Shown piece by piece: positions 1 through 9,373 of a stretch of DNA of 64,000 nucleotides. The notes beneath the pieces were generated by a model, which made no database searches, was not told where the DNA came from, and saw only the letters and a list, made by a program, of their open reading frames with translations. The number at the start of each line of letters is the position of its first letter. Within the stretch, counting starts at the first letter, position 1. This DNA is from Streptococcus suis (GTDB lineage: Bacteria; Bacillota; Bacilli; Lactobacillales; Streptococcaceae): NCBI RefSeq assembly GCF_002964575.1, contig NZ_POQQ01000057.1:1-64000 (forward strand), written 5' to 3'. The position numbers and the translations under genes are program-made.

Positions 1-3
1 GGA

Positions 4-52
4 GGGGGGGGGGGGGGGGGGTATACTATAGAAAGAATAAATTAAAAGGAGA
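4..52 (+). promoter_or_regulatory. Poly-G tract next to a -10 box, and RBS
   Basis: An uninterrupted run of 18 G (4-21) directly abuts TATACT (22-27), which looks like a -10 box. The run therefore fills the -10 proximal spacer. A -35 would lie upstream of the window edge and cannot be checked. AGGAG (48-52) stands 5 nt before the ATG at 58. The tract length could set promoter strength, but it could also be a sequencing or contig-end artefact. Confidence 0.5.
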
Positions 53-57
53 TTGAT

Positions 58-585
58 ATGATTAAATTTAAAGAGTTGACACCATTTCTAGATAAATGGA
101 GCTACTTCCCAAATGGTGAGGATATGCCAGAACTATCATTAGAATTTTGCAAGTTAGTAATCGAAGAAAGCGCTGCAAAATTAGATTTACCAGTAGAAGT
201 TTTTGTTGATCAAATCAATGTAGGTGGTTTGTTCAAGAAGGAAGAAGAAGCTTGCTTGGTTGTGCGTCACCCAGAACATATAAAAGATTATATTAGTTTA
301 GTATTTAGACTCCGTACACAAGGCAGTATGCAAATTCTACAAGTGGATCAGTTAGGTACTAGTAAGCAACTAAAGAAACTGCATGCGGATGAATTTAACA
401 GAAAGCATCGCGAGGAACGCTGGCATAATTCAGATCACACAATTAGTCAAAAAATGTTATACAGTGTTGGAAACAAGTTAGGTAATGCTATTGCTACTTT
501 TGGTTTAAATAAGGCTAAAGTCGAGCAGGAGCAAGAGTACTATCAATTATTAAGTGATATTTTATCACAATTCAGCAATGATTAA
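58..585 (+). CDS. Hypothetical protein (175 aa), family not recognised
   Basis: This is a complete reading frame with a good Shine-Dalgarno. The product is hydrophilic, begins MIKFKELTPFLDKW and has no signal peptide or membrane segment. The middle is rich in charged residues, and the C-terminus looks helical with Glu/Gln-rich stretches. I recognise no catalytic motif or family. It stands alone: about 250 nt and a separate promoter follow before the rimP operon. Its most notable property is the homopolymeric G tract in its presumed promoter, which suggests on/off or graded expression. That is inference. Confidence 0.6.
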   Translation: MIKFKELTPFLDKWSYFPNGEDMPELSLEFCKLVIEESAAKLDLPVEVFVDQINVGGLFKKEEEACLVVRHPEHIKDYISLVFRLRTQGSMQILQVDQLGTSKQLKKLHADEFNRKHREERWHNSDHTISQKMLYSVGNKLGNAIATFGLNKAKVEQEQEYYQLLSDILSQFSND

Positions 586-715
586 AAAGTAATGAAATAA
601 TCCTGGGTCTAGATGTTTAGGAAACGGAATGATTTTTCCAGTTGCTTAATTGATTTAATTGATCAAACAAGCGTGATATGGAGAACGTTTACAAGGTCTA
701 TTCTTATCGTTTTCC

Positions 716-792
716 TTTACAGGTGCTAGAAATTGTGGTAGAATACATGATAGAAATAAAGAGAAAAGGGGGTTGACGTCAGTCAACCCTTT
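716..792 (+). promoter_or_regulatory. Promoter and leader hairpin of the rimP-nusA-infB operon
   Basis: TTTACA (716-721) and TAGAAT (739-744) are separated by 17 nt and make a good sigma-A promoter. In the leader, a strong hairpin follows: GGGTTGAC (770-777) pairs with GTCAACCC (782-789) around a GTCA loop, and flanking A and T runs extend it. It may act as an attenuator or as a stabilising 5' hairpin. NusA is known to affect its own operon in other bacteria, so attenuation is plausible but not shown. The rest of the 586-839 gap shows nothing else. Confidence 0.5.
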
Positions 793-839
793 CCCTGTAT
801 GCAAATTGTAGCAGGTTAGAATTGTAAAAGGAGGTGCCT

Positions 840-1310
840 ATGTCATCAATTATTGATTTAGTCACGGCTACCATTGAACCAGCTATCCAAGCTCCTTATG
901 AGCTGGTAGATGTGGAATATGGCAAAATGGGTGGTGACTATGTCTTATCGATTTTCATTGATAAGGAAGGAGGGATTTCCCTTCAGGATACGGCAGATTT
1001 ATCCGAAATCATTAGTCCGCTTTTGGATACGATTCAGCCAGATCCATTTCCAGAGCAGTATATGCTTGAAGTGACCAGTCCAGGTTTAGAACGTCCCTTG
1101 AAGACAGCAGAAGCAGTTGCCCAGGCTGTTGGGAAATATATTCATGTCAAGCTGTATCAGGCTATTGACAAGGTCAAAATCTTCGAGGGAACCCTTCTGT
1201 CCTTTGATGGAACTGATTTGGTCATGGAATATATGGACAAGACTCGTAAAAAAGAAGTGACCATTCCATATTCGACTGTAGCCAAGGCACGTTTAGCCGT
1301 TAAAATTTAA
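840..1310 (+). CDS. rimP: Ribosome maturation factor RimP
   Basis: RimP assists late maturation of the 30S ribosomal subunit. The protein begins [14 protein letters not shown] and carries the family signature around [18 protein letters not shown] and [12 protein letters not shown], followed by a C-terminal Sm-like beta domain. Its length of 156 aa is normal. I chose the ATG at 840 because AAGGAGG ends 5 nt upstream; a GTG at 834 would overlap that site. It is the first gene of the conserved rimP-nusA-rnpM-ylxQ-infB-rbfA operon. Confidence 0.95.
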   Translation: MSSIIDLVTATIEPAIQAPYELVDVEYGKMGGDYVLSIFIDKEGGISLQDTADLSEIISPLLDTIQPDPFPEQYMLEVTSPGLERPLKTAEAVAQAVGKYIHVKLYQAIDKVKIFEGTLLSFDGTDLVMEYMDKTRKKEVTIPYSTVAKARLAVKI

Positions 1311-1349
1311 GTATAAGAAAGGACCTTTTGCTATCAAAAGGAAATTAAG

Positions 1350-2504
1350 ATGAGTAGAGAAATGCTAGAAGCCTTCCGCATTTTAGAGGAAGACATGGGT
1401 ATTAACAAGGCGGATATTATTGATGCAGTGACAGAATCACTTCGTTCTGCTTATAAGCGCCGCTATGGACAAGCTGAGTCAGCAGTTATCGAGTTTGATG
1501 AGAAGAAGGCTGATTTCCACGTATATACTGTCCGTGAAGTAGTGGATGAGGTCTTTGATAGCCGTTTGGAAATCAGCCTCAAGGATGCCTTGGCCATCTC
1601 AACTGCCTATGAAATGGGTGATAAAATCAAGTTCCCAGAAGATCCAGCAGAATTTGGTCGCGTAGCTGCCCAATCAGCTAAGCAGACAATCATGGAAAAA
1701 ATGCGCAAGCAAAAGCGTGCCATTACCTTTAATACCTACAAGCAACATGAAAATGAAATCATGTCTGGTACGGTAGAGCGTTTTGACAATCGTTTTATCT
1801 ATGTCAACCTTGGTAGCATTGAAGCACAGTTGTCAAAACAGGATCAAATTCCTGGTGAGGTTTTCCAATCACATGACCGCATTGAAGTCTATGTTTACAA
1901 GGTAGAAGACAATGGTCGTGGGGTTAACGTATTTGTCAGCCGTAGCCATCCAGAAATGATCAAACGCCTCATGGAGCAGGAAATTCCTGAAGTGTATGAT
2001 GGGACTGTTGAGATCATGAGTGTTGCTCGTGAAGCAGGTGACCGTACAAAAGTTGCTGTTCGTAGCCACAATCCAAACGTGGATGCTATCGGTACGATCG
2101 TTGGTCGTGGTGGTTCAAATATCAAGAAAATCACGAGCAAATTCCACCCAGCTCGTTACGATGCTAAGAATGACCGTATGATTCCGACTGAGGAGAATAT
2201 TGATGTCATCGAGTGGGTAGCAGATGAAGCGGAATTTATCTACAATGCTCTTGCACCTGCAGAAGTTGACCAAGTATTGTTTGACACGGAAGATGGCAAG
2301 CACGCTACAGTCGTTGTGCCAGATGATAAATTGTCATTAGCAATCGGTCGCCGTGGACAAAACGTTCGTTTGGCAGCTCATTTGACAGGATTCCGTATCG
2401 ACATCAAGTCTGCTTCCGAATATGAGGCATTTGAGGCTGCTCAATATGCGGCAGAAGAGCTTGTAGAAGAAGTCGCGGAAGAATTTACAGAAGAACAAGA
2501 ATAG
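1350..2504 (+). CDS. nusA: Transcription termination/antitermination factor NusA
   Basis: NusA binds RNA polymerase and modulates pausing, termination and antitermination. In order the 384 aa show an N-terminal RNAP-binding domain, an S1 domain starting near residue 130 (SGTVERFDNRFIYVNLG), and two KH domains with the loops GRGGSNIKKI and IGRRGQNVRLAA. The tail is acidic. It lacks the C-terminal acidic repeats of gamma-proteobacterial NusA, as is usual in Firmicutes. It lies 39 nt after rimP and 16 nt before rnpM. Confidence 0.97.
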   Translation: MSREMLEAFRILEEDMGINKADIIDAVTESLRSAYKRRYGQAESAVIEFDEKKADFHVYTVREVVDEVFDSRLEISLKDALAISTAYEMGDKIKFPEDPAEFGRVAAQSAKQTIMEKMRKQKRAITFNTYKQHENEIMSGTVERFDNRFIYVNLGSIEAQLSKQDQIPGEVFQSHDRIEVYVYKVEDNGRGVNVFVSRSHPEMIKRLMEQEIPEVYDGTVEIMSVAREAGDRTKVAVRSHNPNVDAIGTIVGRGGSNIKKITSKFHPARYDAKNDRMIPTEENIDVIEWVADEAEFIYNALAPAEVDQVLFDTEDGKHATVVVPDDKLSLAIGRRGQNVRLAAHLTGFRIDIKSASEYEAFEAAQYAAEELVEEVAEEFTEEQE

Positions 2505-2520
2505 AACAAAAGGAGCAACC

Positions 2521-2817
2521 ATGGCAAAAGCTAGAAAAATACCCTTGCGCAAGTCTGTGGTGTCCGGTGAAATCATCGACAAACGGGATTTGCTCCGTAT
2601 TGTAAAAAATAAAGAAGGTCAAGTATTTATCGATCCAACAGGCAAGGCCAATGGGCGAGGAGCCTATATCAAACTAGATAATACTGAAGCTGCCCAGGCT
2701 AAAAAACGCCGTGTCTTTGACCGTTCCTTTAGCATGGAAGTACCTGAAGAGTTCTACGATGAATTGATTGCCTATGTTGATCACAAGGTCAAGAGGAGAG
2801 AACTTGGACTGGAATAA
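2521..2817 (+). CDS. rnpM: RNase P modulator RnpM (YlxR family)
   Basis: This small basic 98-aa protein belongs to the YlxR (DUF448) family, whose Bacillus member binds RNase P RNA and modulates its activity. It shows RKIPLRKSVVSGE near the start, followed by LLRIVKNKEG and GKANGRGAY. The typical CVGCR motif at the N-terminus is replaced by PLRKSVVSGE, so the cysteines seen in some homologues are absent. It overlaps the next gene by 14 nt. Confidence 0.9.
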   Translation: MAKARKIPLRKSVVSGEIIDKRDLLRIVKNKEGQVFIDPTGKANGRGAYIKLDNTEAAQAKKRRVFDRSFSMEVPEEFYDELIAYVDHKVKRRELGLE

Positions 2818-3112
2818 GAAACAGAAAATCTTAAATTTATTGGGCTTGGCTCAACGGGCAGGTCGCTTGGTTTCAGGTGAAGATCTGGTTGTTGAAGCCA
2901 TCCAAAAAAAGCAGGCAAAGCTGGTGTTTCTAGCTGACGATGCTGCTGGAAATTTAAGTAAAAAAGTAACAGATAAAAGTCATACCTATCAAGTAGAAGT
3001 TGTAACAGTGTTTTCAACACTGGAATTGAGTGCAGCTGTCGGCAAGGCTAGGAAAGTTCTTGCAGTGACAGACGCTGGATTTACAAAGAAGATGAGGTCT
3101 ATTATGGAATAG
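2804..3112 (+). CDS. ylxQ: YlxQ, L7Ae/L30e/S12e/Gadd45-family RNA-binding protein
   Basis: YlxQ is a ribosomal-protein-like K-turn RNA-binding protein of the nusA operon. The sequence [22 protein letters not shown] followed by [12 protein letters not shown] is characteristic. I chose the TTG at 2804 because GAGGAGAG (2793-2800) sits just upstream; the resulting protein begins MDWNKKQK and has 102 aa, the usual size. The start overlaps rnpM, which suggests translational coupling. Confidence 0.88.
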   Translation: MDWNKKQKILNLLGLAQRAGRLVSGEDLVVEAIQKKQAKLVFLADDAAGNLSKKVTDKSHTYQVEVVTVFSTLELSAAVGKARKVLAVTDAGFTKKMRSIME

Positions 3113-3129
3113 AACAGGAGGACAAGGCA

Positions 3130-5919
3130 TTGTCTAAGAAGAGATTGAATGAAATTGCCCGAGAATTAGGCGTAAGTAGCAAGGAAGTTGTTGCTAAGGC
3201 GCAAGAATTGGGTTTTGAAGTCAAAAGCCATGCTTCAAGTGTAGATGAAGCAAGTGCCAAACGTTTGGCGGATAGCTTTAGCAAAAAAGTAGAAGCACCT
3301 AAACCTGCAATGAAAGTGCAGCCGGTCGAAAAGCCCGTTGAAAACAAGGTTGAAGTTGTAAAAGAAGAAGCACCTGCGCCAACGCCTAAGGAAGAAGCAA
3401 AGGTGGCTGCACCAGCAACACCTCACCGTCCACAGAGCCGTAACTTTAAGGCAGAACGGGAAGCGCGTGCCAAGGAGCAAGCTGCTAAACGAGCACAAGG
3501 TAAAGGTGGTCAAGGCAAACAGAATCAAGACCGTCGTGATAATCGTCAACAAGGTCAAAACCGTCCAAATAATGACCGTAATGACCGACGCGATAATAGA
3601 CGTGAGCAAGGTTCAGATAAACGCAAGGACAATCGTTTTGGTGACCGTCGCGACAATCGTCACCAGGATAACCGTTCAGGCCAGTCAGCTCGCTTTGAGC
3701 AAAGAGAGGCTGCAAAACCTGCGGCACCTAAAATTGACTTCAAAGCGCGTGCAGCAGCTCTAAAAGCTGAGCAGAATGCAGAATATGCTCGTACTAGCGA
3801 GGAGCGTTTCCGCCAAGCTCAAGAAGCGAAGAAGCAACCGAAAAAACCGAAAGAAATCAAGTTTGAAGAACCGGTGATTGAAAGCAAGCCATTTGTTAAA
3901 CCAACACCAGTCGCAGCGGTACCTGAGAAAGTTGCAGAAAGCGCTGTAGATACCCGTCGTAAGAAACAAGCTCGACCAGATAAAAAACGTGACTTTAACA
4001 GTGACGAAGAAGATGGTCCACGGAAACAACAAAGAAATCGAAATAGTCAAAATCAAGTGAGAAATCAAAGAAATAGTAACTGGAATAACAACAAGAAAAA
4101 TAAAAAAGGCAAGAATAACCAGCCTGCTAAACCAGCAACCGAACGCAAGTTCCATGAATTGCCAACTGAATTTGAATATACGGCTGGTATGACCGTTGCA
4201 GAAATTGCAAAACGGATCAAGCGTGAGCCTGCTGAAATCGTCAAGAAACTCTTCCTCATGGGTGTCATGGCAACGCAGAACCAATCTCTTGATGGCGATA
4301 CCATTGAACTCCTAATGGTTGATTATGGAATTGAAGCCAAAGAAAAAGTAGAGGTCGACAATGCCGATATCGAACGTTTCTTTGTCGAAGAAGGCTACCT
4401 CAATGAAGAGGAAATGGTGGAGCGTCCACCAGTTGTGACGATCATGGGTCACGTTGACCATGGTAAGACAACGCTTTTGGATACTCTTCGTAATTCTCGT
4501 GTCGCAACAGGCGAAGCGGGAGGGATCACCCAGCATATCGGTGCCTACCAAATTGAAGAAAACGGCAAGAAGATTACCTTCTTGGATACGCCTGGACACG
4601 CTGCCTTTACATCTATGCGTGCTCGTGGTGCCTCTGTTACCGACTTGACCATCTTGGTCGTTGCAGCAGATGACGGTGTTATGCCACAGACCATCGAGGC
4701 GATCAACCACTCAAAAGCGGCCAACGTTCCAATCATTGTTGCTATCAACAAGATTGACAAACCAGGTGCAAACCCAGAGCGTGTCATCGGTGAATTGGCT
4801 GAACATGGTGTTATCTCAACTGCTTGGGGCGGTGAGTCTGAGTTCGTAGAAATTTCTGCCAAATTCAACCAAAATATCGATGAATTGTTGGAAACGGTTC
4901 TTCTTGTAGCTGAAATCCAAGAACTCAAGGCAGACCCTACAGTTCGTGCCATCGGTACAGTTATCGAAGCGCATTTGGATAAAGGTAAAGGTGCTGTCGC
5001 AACCCTTCTTGTTCAACAAGGAACACTGAATGTTCAAGACCCAATCGTTGTCGGAAATACCTTCGGTCGCGTTCGTGCTATGACAAATGACCTTGGTCGT
5101 CGTGTCAAGGTTGCTGGTCCATCAACGCCAATTTCGATCACTGGTTTGAACGAAACACCAATGGCTGGTGACCATTTTGCAGTCTACGAAGATGAAAAAT
5201 CTGCGCGTGCAGCTGGTGAAGAACGTGCCAAACGTGCACTTCTCAAACAGCGTCAAGCTACCCAACGTGTTAGCCTTGAAAACCTCTTTGACACTCTTAA
5301 AGCAGGTGAAGTTAAGTCAGTTAATGTGATCATCAAAGCTGACGTACAAGGCTCTGTTGAAGCACTTGCTTCATCTCTTCAGAAAATCGAAGTGGAAGGT
5401 GTGCGTGTTAATATCGTTCACTCAGCAGTTGGTGCCATTAACGAATCAGACATCACTCTTGCGGAAGCATCAAATGCGCTTGTCATCGGTTTCAACGTTC
5501 GTCCAACTGCCGAAGCCCGCAATCAAGCGGAAGCGGATGATGTAGAAGTTCGTCTTCACAGCATCATCTACAAGGTGATTGAAGAGATGGAAGATGCCAT
5601 GAAAGGGATGTTGGATCCTGAGTACGAAGAAAAAATCATCGGTGAAGTAGTTATCCGTGAAACCTTCAAGGTATCCAAAATTGGTACTATCGGTGGATTT
5701 ATGGTCGTACGTGGTAAGGTTACCCGTGATTCAAGTGTCCGTGTCATCCGTGACGGCGTTGTGATCTTCGATGGTAAATTGGCAAGCTTGAAGCGTTACA
5801 AAGATGACGTGAAAGAAGTCGGAAATGCCCAAGAAGGTGGTTTGATGATTGAAAACTACAATGACATTCGTGTAGATGATACCATCGAAGCCTACATCAT
5901 GGAAGAAATTAAGAAATAG
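3130..5919 (+). CDS. infB: Translation initiation factor IF-2
   Basis: IF-2 is the GTPase that places fMet-tRNA on the 30S subunit. The 929-aa protein has an IF2_N segment at residues 1-50, a long linker (about 60-340) rich in Arg, Asn, Gln and Asp with RRDNR-like repeats, a second IF2_N domain, then the G domain with GHVDHGKTT near residue 440, DTPGHAAF and NKIDKP, and domains II-IV. The start is TTG at 3130, preceded by AGGAGG at 3117-3122. The protein is complete. Confidence 0.97.
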   Translation: MSKKRLNEIARELGVSSKEVVAKAQELGFEVKSHASSVDEASAKRLADSFSKKVEAPKPAMKVQPVEKPVENKVEVVKEEAPAPTPKEEAKVAAPATPHRPQSRNFKAEREARAKEQAAKRAQGKGGQGKQNQDRRDNRQQGQNRPNNDRNDRRDNRREQGSDKRKDNRFGDRRDNRHQDNRSGQSARFEQREAAKPAAPKIDFKARAAALKAEQNAEYARTSEERFRQAQEAKKQPKKPKEIKFEEPVIESKPFVKPTPVAAVPEKVAESAVDTRRKKQARPDKKRDFNSDEEDGPRKQQRNRNSQNQVRNQRNSNWNNNKKNKKGKNNQPAKPATERKFHELPTEFEYTAGMTVAEIAKRIKREPAEIVKKLFLMGVMATQNQSLDGDTIELLMVDYGIEAKEKVEVDNADIERFFVEEGYLNEEEMVERPPVVTIMGHVDHGKTTLLDTLRNSRVATGEAGGITQHIGAYQIEENGKKITFLDTPGHAAFTSMRARGASVTDLTILVVAADDGVMPQTIEAINHSKAANVPIIVAINKIDKPGANPERVIGELAEHGVISTAWGGESEFVEISAKFNQNIDELLETVLLVAEIQELKADPTVRAIGTVIEAHLDKGKGAVATLLVQQGTLNVQDPIVVGNTFGRVRAMTNDLGRRVKVAGPSTPISITGLNETPMAGDHFAVYEDEKSARAAGEERAKRALLKQRQATQRVSLENLFDTLKAGEVKSVNVIIKADVQGSVEALASSLQKIEVEGVRVNIVHSAVGAINESDITLAEASNALVIGFNVRPTAEARNQAEADDVEVRLHSIIYKVIEEMEDAMKGMLDPEYEEKIIGEVVIRETFKVSKIGTIGGFMVVRGKVTRDSSVRVIRDGVVIFDGKLASLKRYKDDVKEVGNAQEGGLMIENYNDIRVDDTIEAYIMEEIKK

Positions 5920-5996
5920 TCAACCTGAAAAGGTGCTATTTCAACCAACATATAAAATAAGGTGGATAGAAAGTACTTGCTTTCCTTCTACCAGCA

Positions 5997-6024
5997 AGAA
6001 AAGCTGAGGAAACTCAGCTTTTCT
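5997..6024 (+). terminator. Perfect hairpin between infB and rbfA
   Basis: AGAAAAGCTGAG pairs with CTCAGCTTTTCT around a GAAA tetraloop (12 bp). No clean T run follows, so it may be a weak terminator, an RNA-processing site or a stabilising hairpin that adjusts rbfA expression relative to infB. Confidence 0.5.
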
Positions 6025-6049
6025 ATCATTCAGTTAGAAAGGAAAGACT

Positions 6050-6403
6050 ATGGCAAACCATTTTCGAACAGACCGTGTAGGGATGGAAATCAAGCGTGAA
6101 GTCAATGAGATTTTACAAAAGAAAGTCCGCGATCCTCGTGTGCAAGGTGTGACCATCACCGATGTCCAGATGGTTGGGGATTTGTCTATGGCAAAGGTTT
6201 ACTATACTATTATGAGTAACCTGGCTTCTGACAACCAAAAAGCCCAAACAGGTCTTGAAAAAGCAACGGGAACGATTAAGAGAGAACTTGGCCGCAAGCT
6301 CACTCTTTATAAAATTCCTGATTTGGTTTTTGAAAAAGACCAATCGATTGAGTACGGCAACAAGATTGACCAAATGTTGCGAGCCCTAGAACAAAAAGAT
6401 TAA
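6050..6403 (+). CDS. rbfA: Ribosome-binding factor A
   Basis: RbfA is a cold-shock associated 30S maturation factor with a KH-like fold. The 117-aa protein begins [18 protein letters not shown] and has [27 protein letters not shown], the conserved core. AGAAAGGAAA lies just before the ATG. The gene ends the nusA operon. Its TAA stop codon is formed by the first bases of a short RUP-like repeat. Confidence 0.96.
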   Translation: MANHFRTDRVGMEIKREVNEILQKKVRDPRVQGVTITDVQMVGDLSMAKVYYTIMSNLASDNQKAQTGLEKATGTIKRELGRKLTLYKIPDLVFEKDQSIEYGNKIDQMLRALEQKD

Positions 6404-6442
6404 TACTCTTCGAAAATCAACATCAGATTTTCATTGAGTATA
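6401..6442 (+). repeat. Minimal RUP-like element (42 bp)
   Basis: The sequence starts TAATACTCTTCGAAAATC and ends GATTTTCATTGAGTAT. Both ends match the termini of the elements at 33577-34059 and 57961-58116, but almost all of the interior is missing. The termini form an imperfect hairpin: ATACTC with GAGTAT, and GAAAATC with GATTTTC. These ends resemble, from memory, those of the pneumococcal RUP repeat. The hairpin could serve as the rbfA operon terminator. Confidence 0.7.
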
Positions 6443-6549
6443 AGATAGGAAAGTCGAGTGGAAACATTCGGCTTTTTCTAATTTGACTCTTGTTTCGGTA
6501 AGATACTGTCTGTTTTTTAGGGTACCTCTAAATATGATTTATTACATCG

Positions 6550-6586
6550 TGTAAACGTGTACAAATAACAATAAAGATGGTATACT
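6550..6586 (+). promoter_or_regulatory. Promoter with cre-like site for the lipoprotein gene
   Basis: TGTACA (6558-6563) and TATACT (6581-6586) are 17 nt apart. TGTAAACGTGTACA (6550-6563) overlaps the -35 and resembles a CcpA cre site with one or two mismatches. Catabolite control of the downstream gene is an inference. Confidence 0.45.
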
Positions 6587-6616
6587 TAGATAAAAGAGAA
6601 GGTGGAGTAGTATCAT

Positions 6617-7312
6617 ATGAAAAAAGTTCTTACCAAGTTCATCCTGGTATCAAGTCTTGTTTTGTTGGCTGCTTGTCAATCGAATCAGACAAAGGAAGTG
6701 GAAAATTCTAGTTCGTCTACCAGTAGTTCAGTTCAAACTTCAACAAGCTCAAGTCAGGAAATTTCAACCAGTACAGAAACTTCGTCTAGTTCCGAAGCAC
6801 AAACTGACACTTCATCTACGGTTGCTCAAGCGGTACCGACGATTTATCAATCCGTTATTGAGCGCTATCAAGCAAACCTAGGTCAAGCGGCAGAAGCAAT
6901 AAATCAAGATGAGGTCAGTAGCTACCTGAGTTTATTAACTAGCCAAGGGAAAGAATATAGCGGACTATTTTATAGTTTGTATGATATCAATCATGATGGA
7001 GCAGAGGAGTTGCTTTTAGCTTTAGATAAATCAGGAGAATATGTTTTAATTGATCTCTACACCCAGCTCTCTGGAGAGAGTTTGCGACTAATAGATAATT
7101 TCAGGAATACCGGCTTGGAGATCGGTCCAGATGCGCAGCTCTATCCCTTGCAGGACGGAACCTATTTATTTGAAGGGAATGGTGTGTATCGTACTTACCA
7201 ATACAATGCCATGATTCCTGGTTTGAAGAAAGTTGCGGAGTATGACAGTAGACCAGAAACGGGTGCCTTACTGGATTTGACAAGCTTAACTTGGACAAAG
7301 TTAGAAAAATAA
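6617..7312 (+). CDS. Ser/Thr-rich lipoprotein of unknown function
   Basis: The 231-aa protein has a type II signal peptide (MKKVLTKFILVSSLVLLAAC) with the lipobox LAAC, so Cys20 is the likely lipidated residue. A linker of about 50 residues made mostly of Ser and Thr follows. The folded part (about 75-231) includes YSLYDINHDGAEELLLA, which resembles an EF-hand-like or FG-GAP-like calcium-binding loop common in streptococcal lipoproteins. It is probably anchored to the outer face of the membrane. Its function is not known to me. Confidence 0.75.
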   Translation: MKKVLTKFILVSSLVLLAACQSNQTKEVENSSSSTSSSVQTSTSSSQEISTSTETSSSSEAQTDTSSTVAQAVPTIYQSVIERYQANLGQAAEAINQDEVSSYLSLLTSQGKEYSGLFYSLYDINHDGAEELLLALDKSGEYVLIDLYTQLSGESLRLIDNFRNTGLEIGPDAQLYPLQDGTYLFEGNGVYRTYQYNAMIPGLKKVAEYDSRPETGALLDLTSLTWTKLEK

Positions 7313-7319
7313 GAGATGT

Positions 7320-7342
7320 TAAAGACTGGCTATCAGTCTTTT
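7320..7342 (+). terminator. Rho-independent terminator
   Basis: AAAGACTG and CAGTCTTT form a stem around GCTAT and are followed by a T run. It lies directly after the lipoprotein gene. Confidence 0.75.
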
Positions 7343-7478
7343 TTGCTGGCTTTACTGAAAATTTACTTTAAGTTTTCTTTTTGTTATCTTTAATCTTTCT
7401 TTTAGGAATGGGGAGTAAACTGAGAGCATATCAGGAAGGCAACCAAAACTTCCTAAAGAAAGAAAAGGAATCTACATT

Positions 7479-8618
7479 ATGAAAACAAATCTAAAAAAAC
7501 TTCTCTACTCTGGTGTTACTCTTATGAGTCTTGGTGTCTTGGCGGCTTGCTCGACAGCTTCTAGTTCGACAACAACATCAAGTTCTGTAACTACGAGTCA
7601 GTCAGCGACAGGTTCAAACAACTCGACAGCATCTAATTCAAGTTCTTCATCGATTGACTGGTCAGCTCTTCCAACAACAGAAGTAACCTTGTCAAATGAT
7701 GGTTTGAAGATTACAGAAGGTGGTACTTACATCCTGACTGGTTCAACAACAGCAGGTGTGATGGTTGAAACAGATGCTAATGTTCGAATCATTTTAGCAG
7801 GTGCTGATATTTCAAGTTCGGACACCGCTGCTATCAATGTGATTAAGGCGGATAATGTTGAGTTGGAAATCAAGGACGGGACAAGCAACACAGTAAAAGA
7901 TACCAGCAATCACTCAGATACAAACATCGAAGGAGCCATCCATGTTGAAGCTGATTTGACCATTACTGGTAATGGTAACTTGACAGTTGAAGGTAATTTC
8001 CAAGATGGTATCGTATCAACAGATGACCTTGTGGTAAATTCTAGCAACATTACTGTGACAGCAGTTGATGATGGTATTCGTGGTAAAGATTCATTGACTA
8101 TCAATGGCGGAACAATCAATGTAACTGCAGGTGGTGATGGTATCAAATCAACCAATGACACAGATACAACTAAAGGATATACAACGATTATAGGTGGTGA
8201 AATCACTGTTAAAGCAGGCGATGATGGTATCAAAGCAGAAACTGCATTGACCATCGATGGTGGTACCATTACAGTACCTGAATCTCTTGAAGCCCTTGAA
8301 GGAACCAATATTACCATCAATGGCGGTACATTAGATGTCTACGGTTCAGATGATGCCATTAACGCTGCAAGCACAACTTCGACAGACATCTTTATCAAGG
8401 TGACAGGTGGTGACTTGAAAGTTGCAGTAGGTAGTGGTGATACAGATGCCTTCGATGCTAATGGAGATATCTACATCTCAGGTGGTACCATTGATGTGAC
8501 AGCTCCAACATCAGCCTTCGACTTCGATGGAACTGCTGAATTGACAGGTGGTACAGTAAGGGTTAATGGTGAACAAATTAGCCAGATTGTAGCAACAGGT
8601 CCTGGTGCTCGATGGTAA
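7479..8618 (+). CDS. Lipoprotein with Cthe_2159-type beta-helix carbohydrate-binding domain
   Basis: A lipoprotein signal peptide ends in LAAC (Cys about residue 24) and is followed by a Ser/Thr linker. From about residue 60 the protein consists of short repeats such as ITINGGTLDVYGSDDAIN, LTINGGTINVTAGGDGIK and EITVKAGDDGIKAE. These are rungs of a right-handed parallel beta-helix like Cthe_2159, a family whose clostridial member binds polygalacturonate and calcium. It is 379 aa and complete. It is likely displayed on the cell surface; its ligand here is unknown. Confidence 0.8.
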   Translation: MKTNLKKLLYSGVTLMSLGVLAACSTASSSTTTSSSVTTSQSATGSNNSTASNSSSSSIDWSALPTTEVTLSNDGLKITEGGTYILTGSTTAGVMVETDANVRIILAGADISSSDTAAINVIKADNVELEIKDGTSNTVKDTSNHSDTNIEGAIHVEADLTITGNGNLTVEGNFQDGIVSTDDLVVNSSNITVTAVDDGIRGKDSLTINGGTINVTAGGDGIKSTNDTDTTKGYTTIIGGEITVKAGDDGIKAETALTIDGGTITVPESLEALEGTNITINGGTLDVYGSDDAINAASTTSTDIFIKVTGGDLKVAVGSGDTDAFDANGDIYISGGTIDVTAPTSAFDFDGTAELTGGTVRVNGEQISQIVATGPGARW

Positions 8619-8629
8619 GATTGACTAAA

Positions 8630-8665
8630 AACAAAAAGGTCTGAGTTGAGCAACTCAGGCCTTTC
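8630..8665. terminator. Bidirectional terminator
   Basis: AAAGGTCTGAGTTG and AACTCAGGCCTTT pair around a short loop, with A and T runs on the two sides. It separates the convergent beta-helix lipoprotein and TRIC genes. Confidence 0.7.
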
Positions 8666-9314
8666 GTTTTCTATCCATATTTGGGAGGTTGATTTTATAC
8701 TTGATGACCAAGAGCCGAATAATCAGACTAATGGTAAAAATACTGATAAAGGTCGGAATTTGTGGTAATTGCCAATCGACAATGCAAAGGTGGTAGAGAA
8801 CACCAGAAAAGAAGGCTAGAACAGCATAAACATCTTCCTTAAGGACAATGGGAGTTTCATTGACCAATAAATCACGGGCAATCCCGCCGCCAACACCTGT
8901 CAGGGCCGCTAGTATTCCAGTTGTCATGGCGTTTAGTTGAAGGTCAACGCCAGTATTGGCACCGATAAGGGCGAAGATAGCTAGTCCGATAGCATCAAAG
9001 ACTAGATTAATCTGGGAAAGAAAATGAACCATCTTTTTATCAAGTGGCTGATCCTGCTTTAGATTGATGACAATGATATACATGATAATGGCCACACCTA
9101 TAGAAAGGTAGATGGCTTTTGGATCTGTTAAAGCTGCTGGAATACGATTGGCCATGGTGTCGCGGATAATGCCGCCGCCCACAGCTGTAATAATACTGAG
9201 CAGGCTAATCCCAAAAATATCTAGATTTTTCTTAAAACCTTTTATGGCACCTGAAACAGCAAAAGCGATAGTACCAATGTAGTTGCAAATGATAAGAAAT
9301 AGATCGAATTCCAT
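8655..9314 (-). CDS. TRIC-type cation channel family protein (UPF0126, YadS-like)
   Basis: This integral membrane protein of about 219 aa has seven predicted hydrophobic segments. It contains the two family repeats, each with the glycine signature (AVGGGIIRDTM and GVGGGIARDLL). Prokaryotic homologues form trimeric K+/Na+ channels. I chose the ATG at 9314, which gives MEFDLFLIICNYIG, because AAGGAGG stands 5-12 nt upstream; the longer frame to 9404 has no such site. Its neighbours do not suggest a specific role. Confidence 0.85.
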   Translation of the reverse strand: MEFDLFLIICNYIGTIAFAVSGAIKGFKKNLDIFGISLLSIITAVGGGIIRDTMANRIPAALTDPKAIYLSIGVAIIMYIIVINLKQDQPLDKKMVHFLSQINLVFDAIGLAIFALIGANTGVDLQLNAMTTGILAALTGVGGGIARDLLVNETPIVLKEDVYAVLAFFSGVLYHLCIVDWQLPQIPTFISIFTISLIIRLLVIKYKINLPNMDRKRKA

Positions 9315-9373
9315 ACGCACCTCCTTCTTTATATTAACAGAAAGGATGGAGGCTGACAAGTTTAGATTATAGT

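Noticed and set aside
3235..3609. Minus-strand frame opposite infB
   Set aside because: It is opposite the low-complexity linker of IF-2 and reflects its biased codons. There is no RBS.
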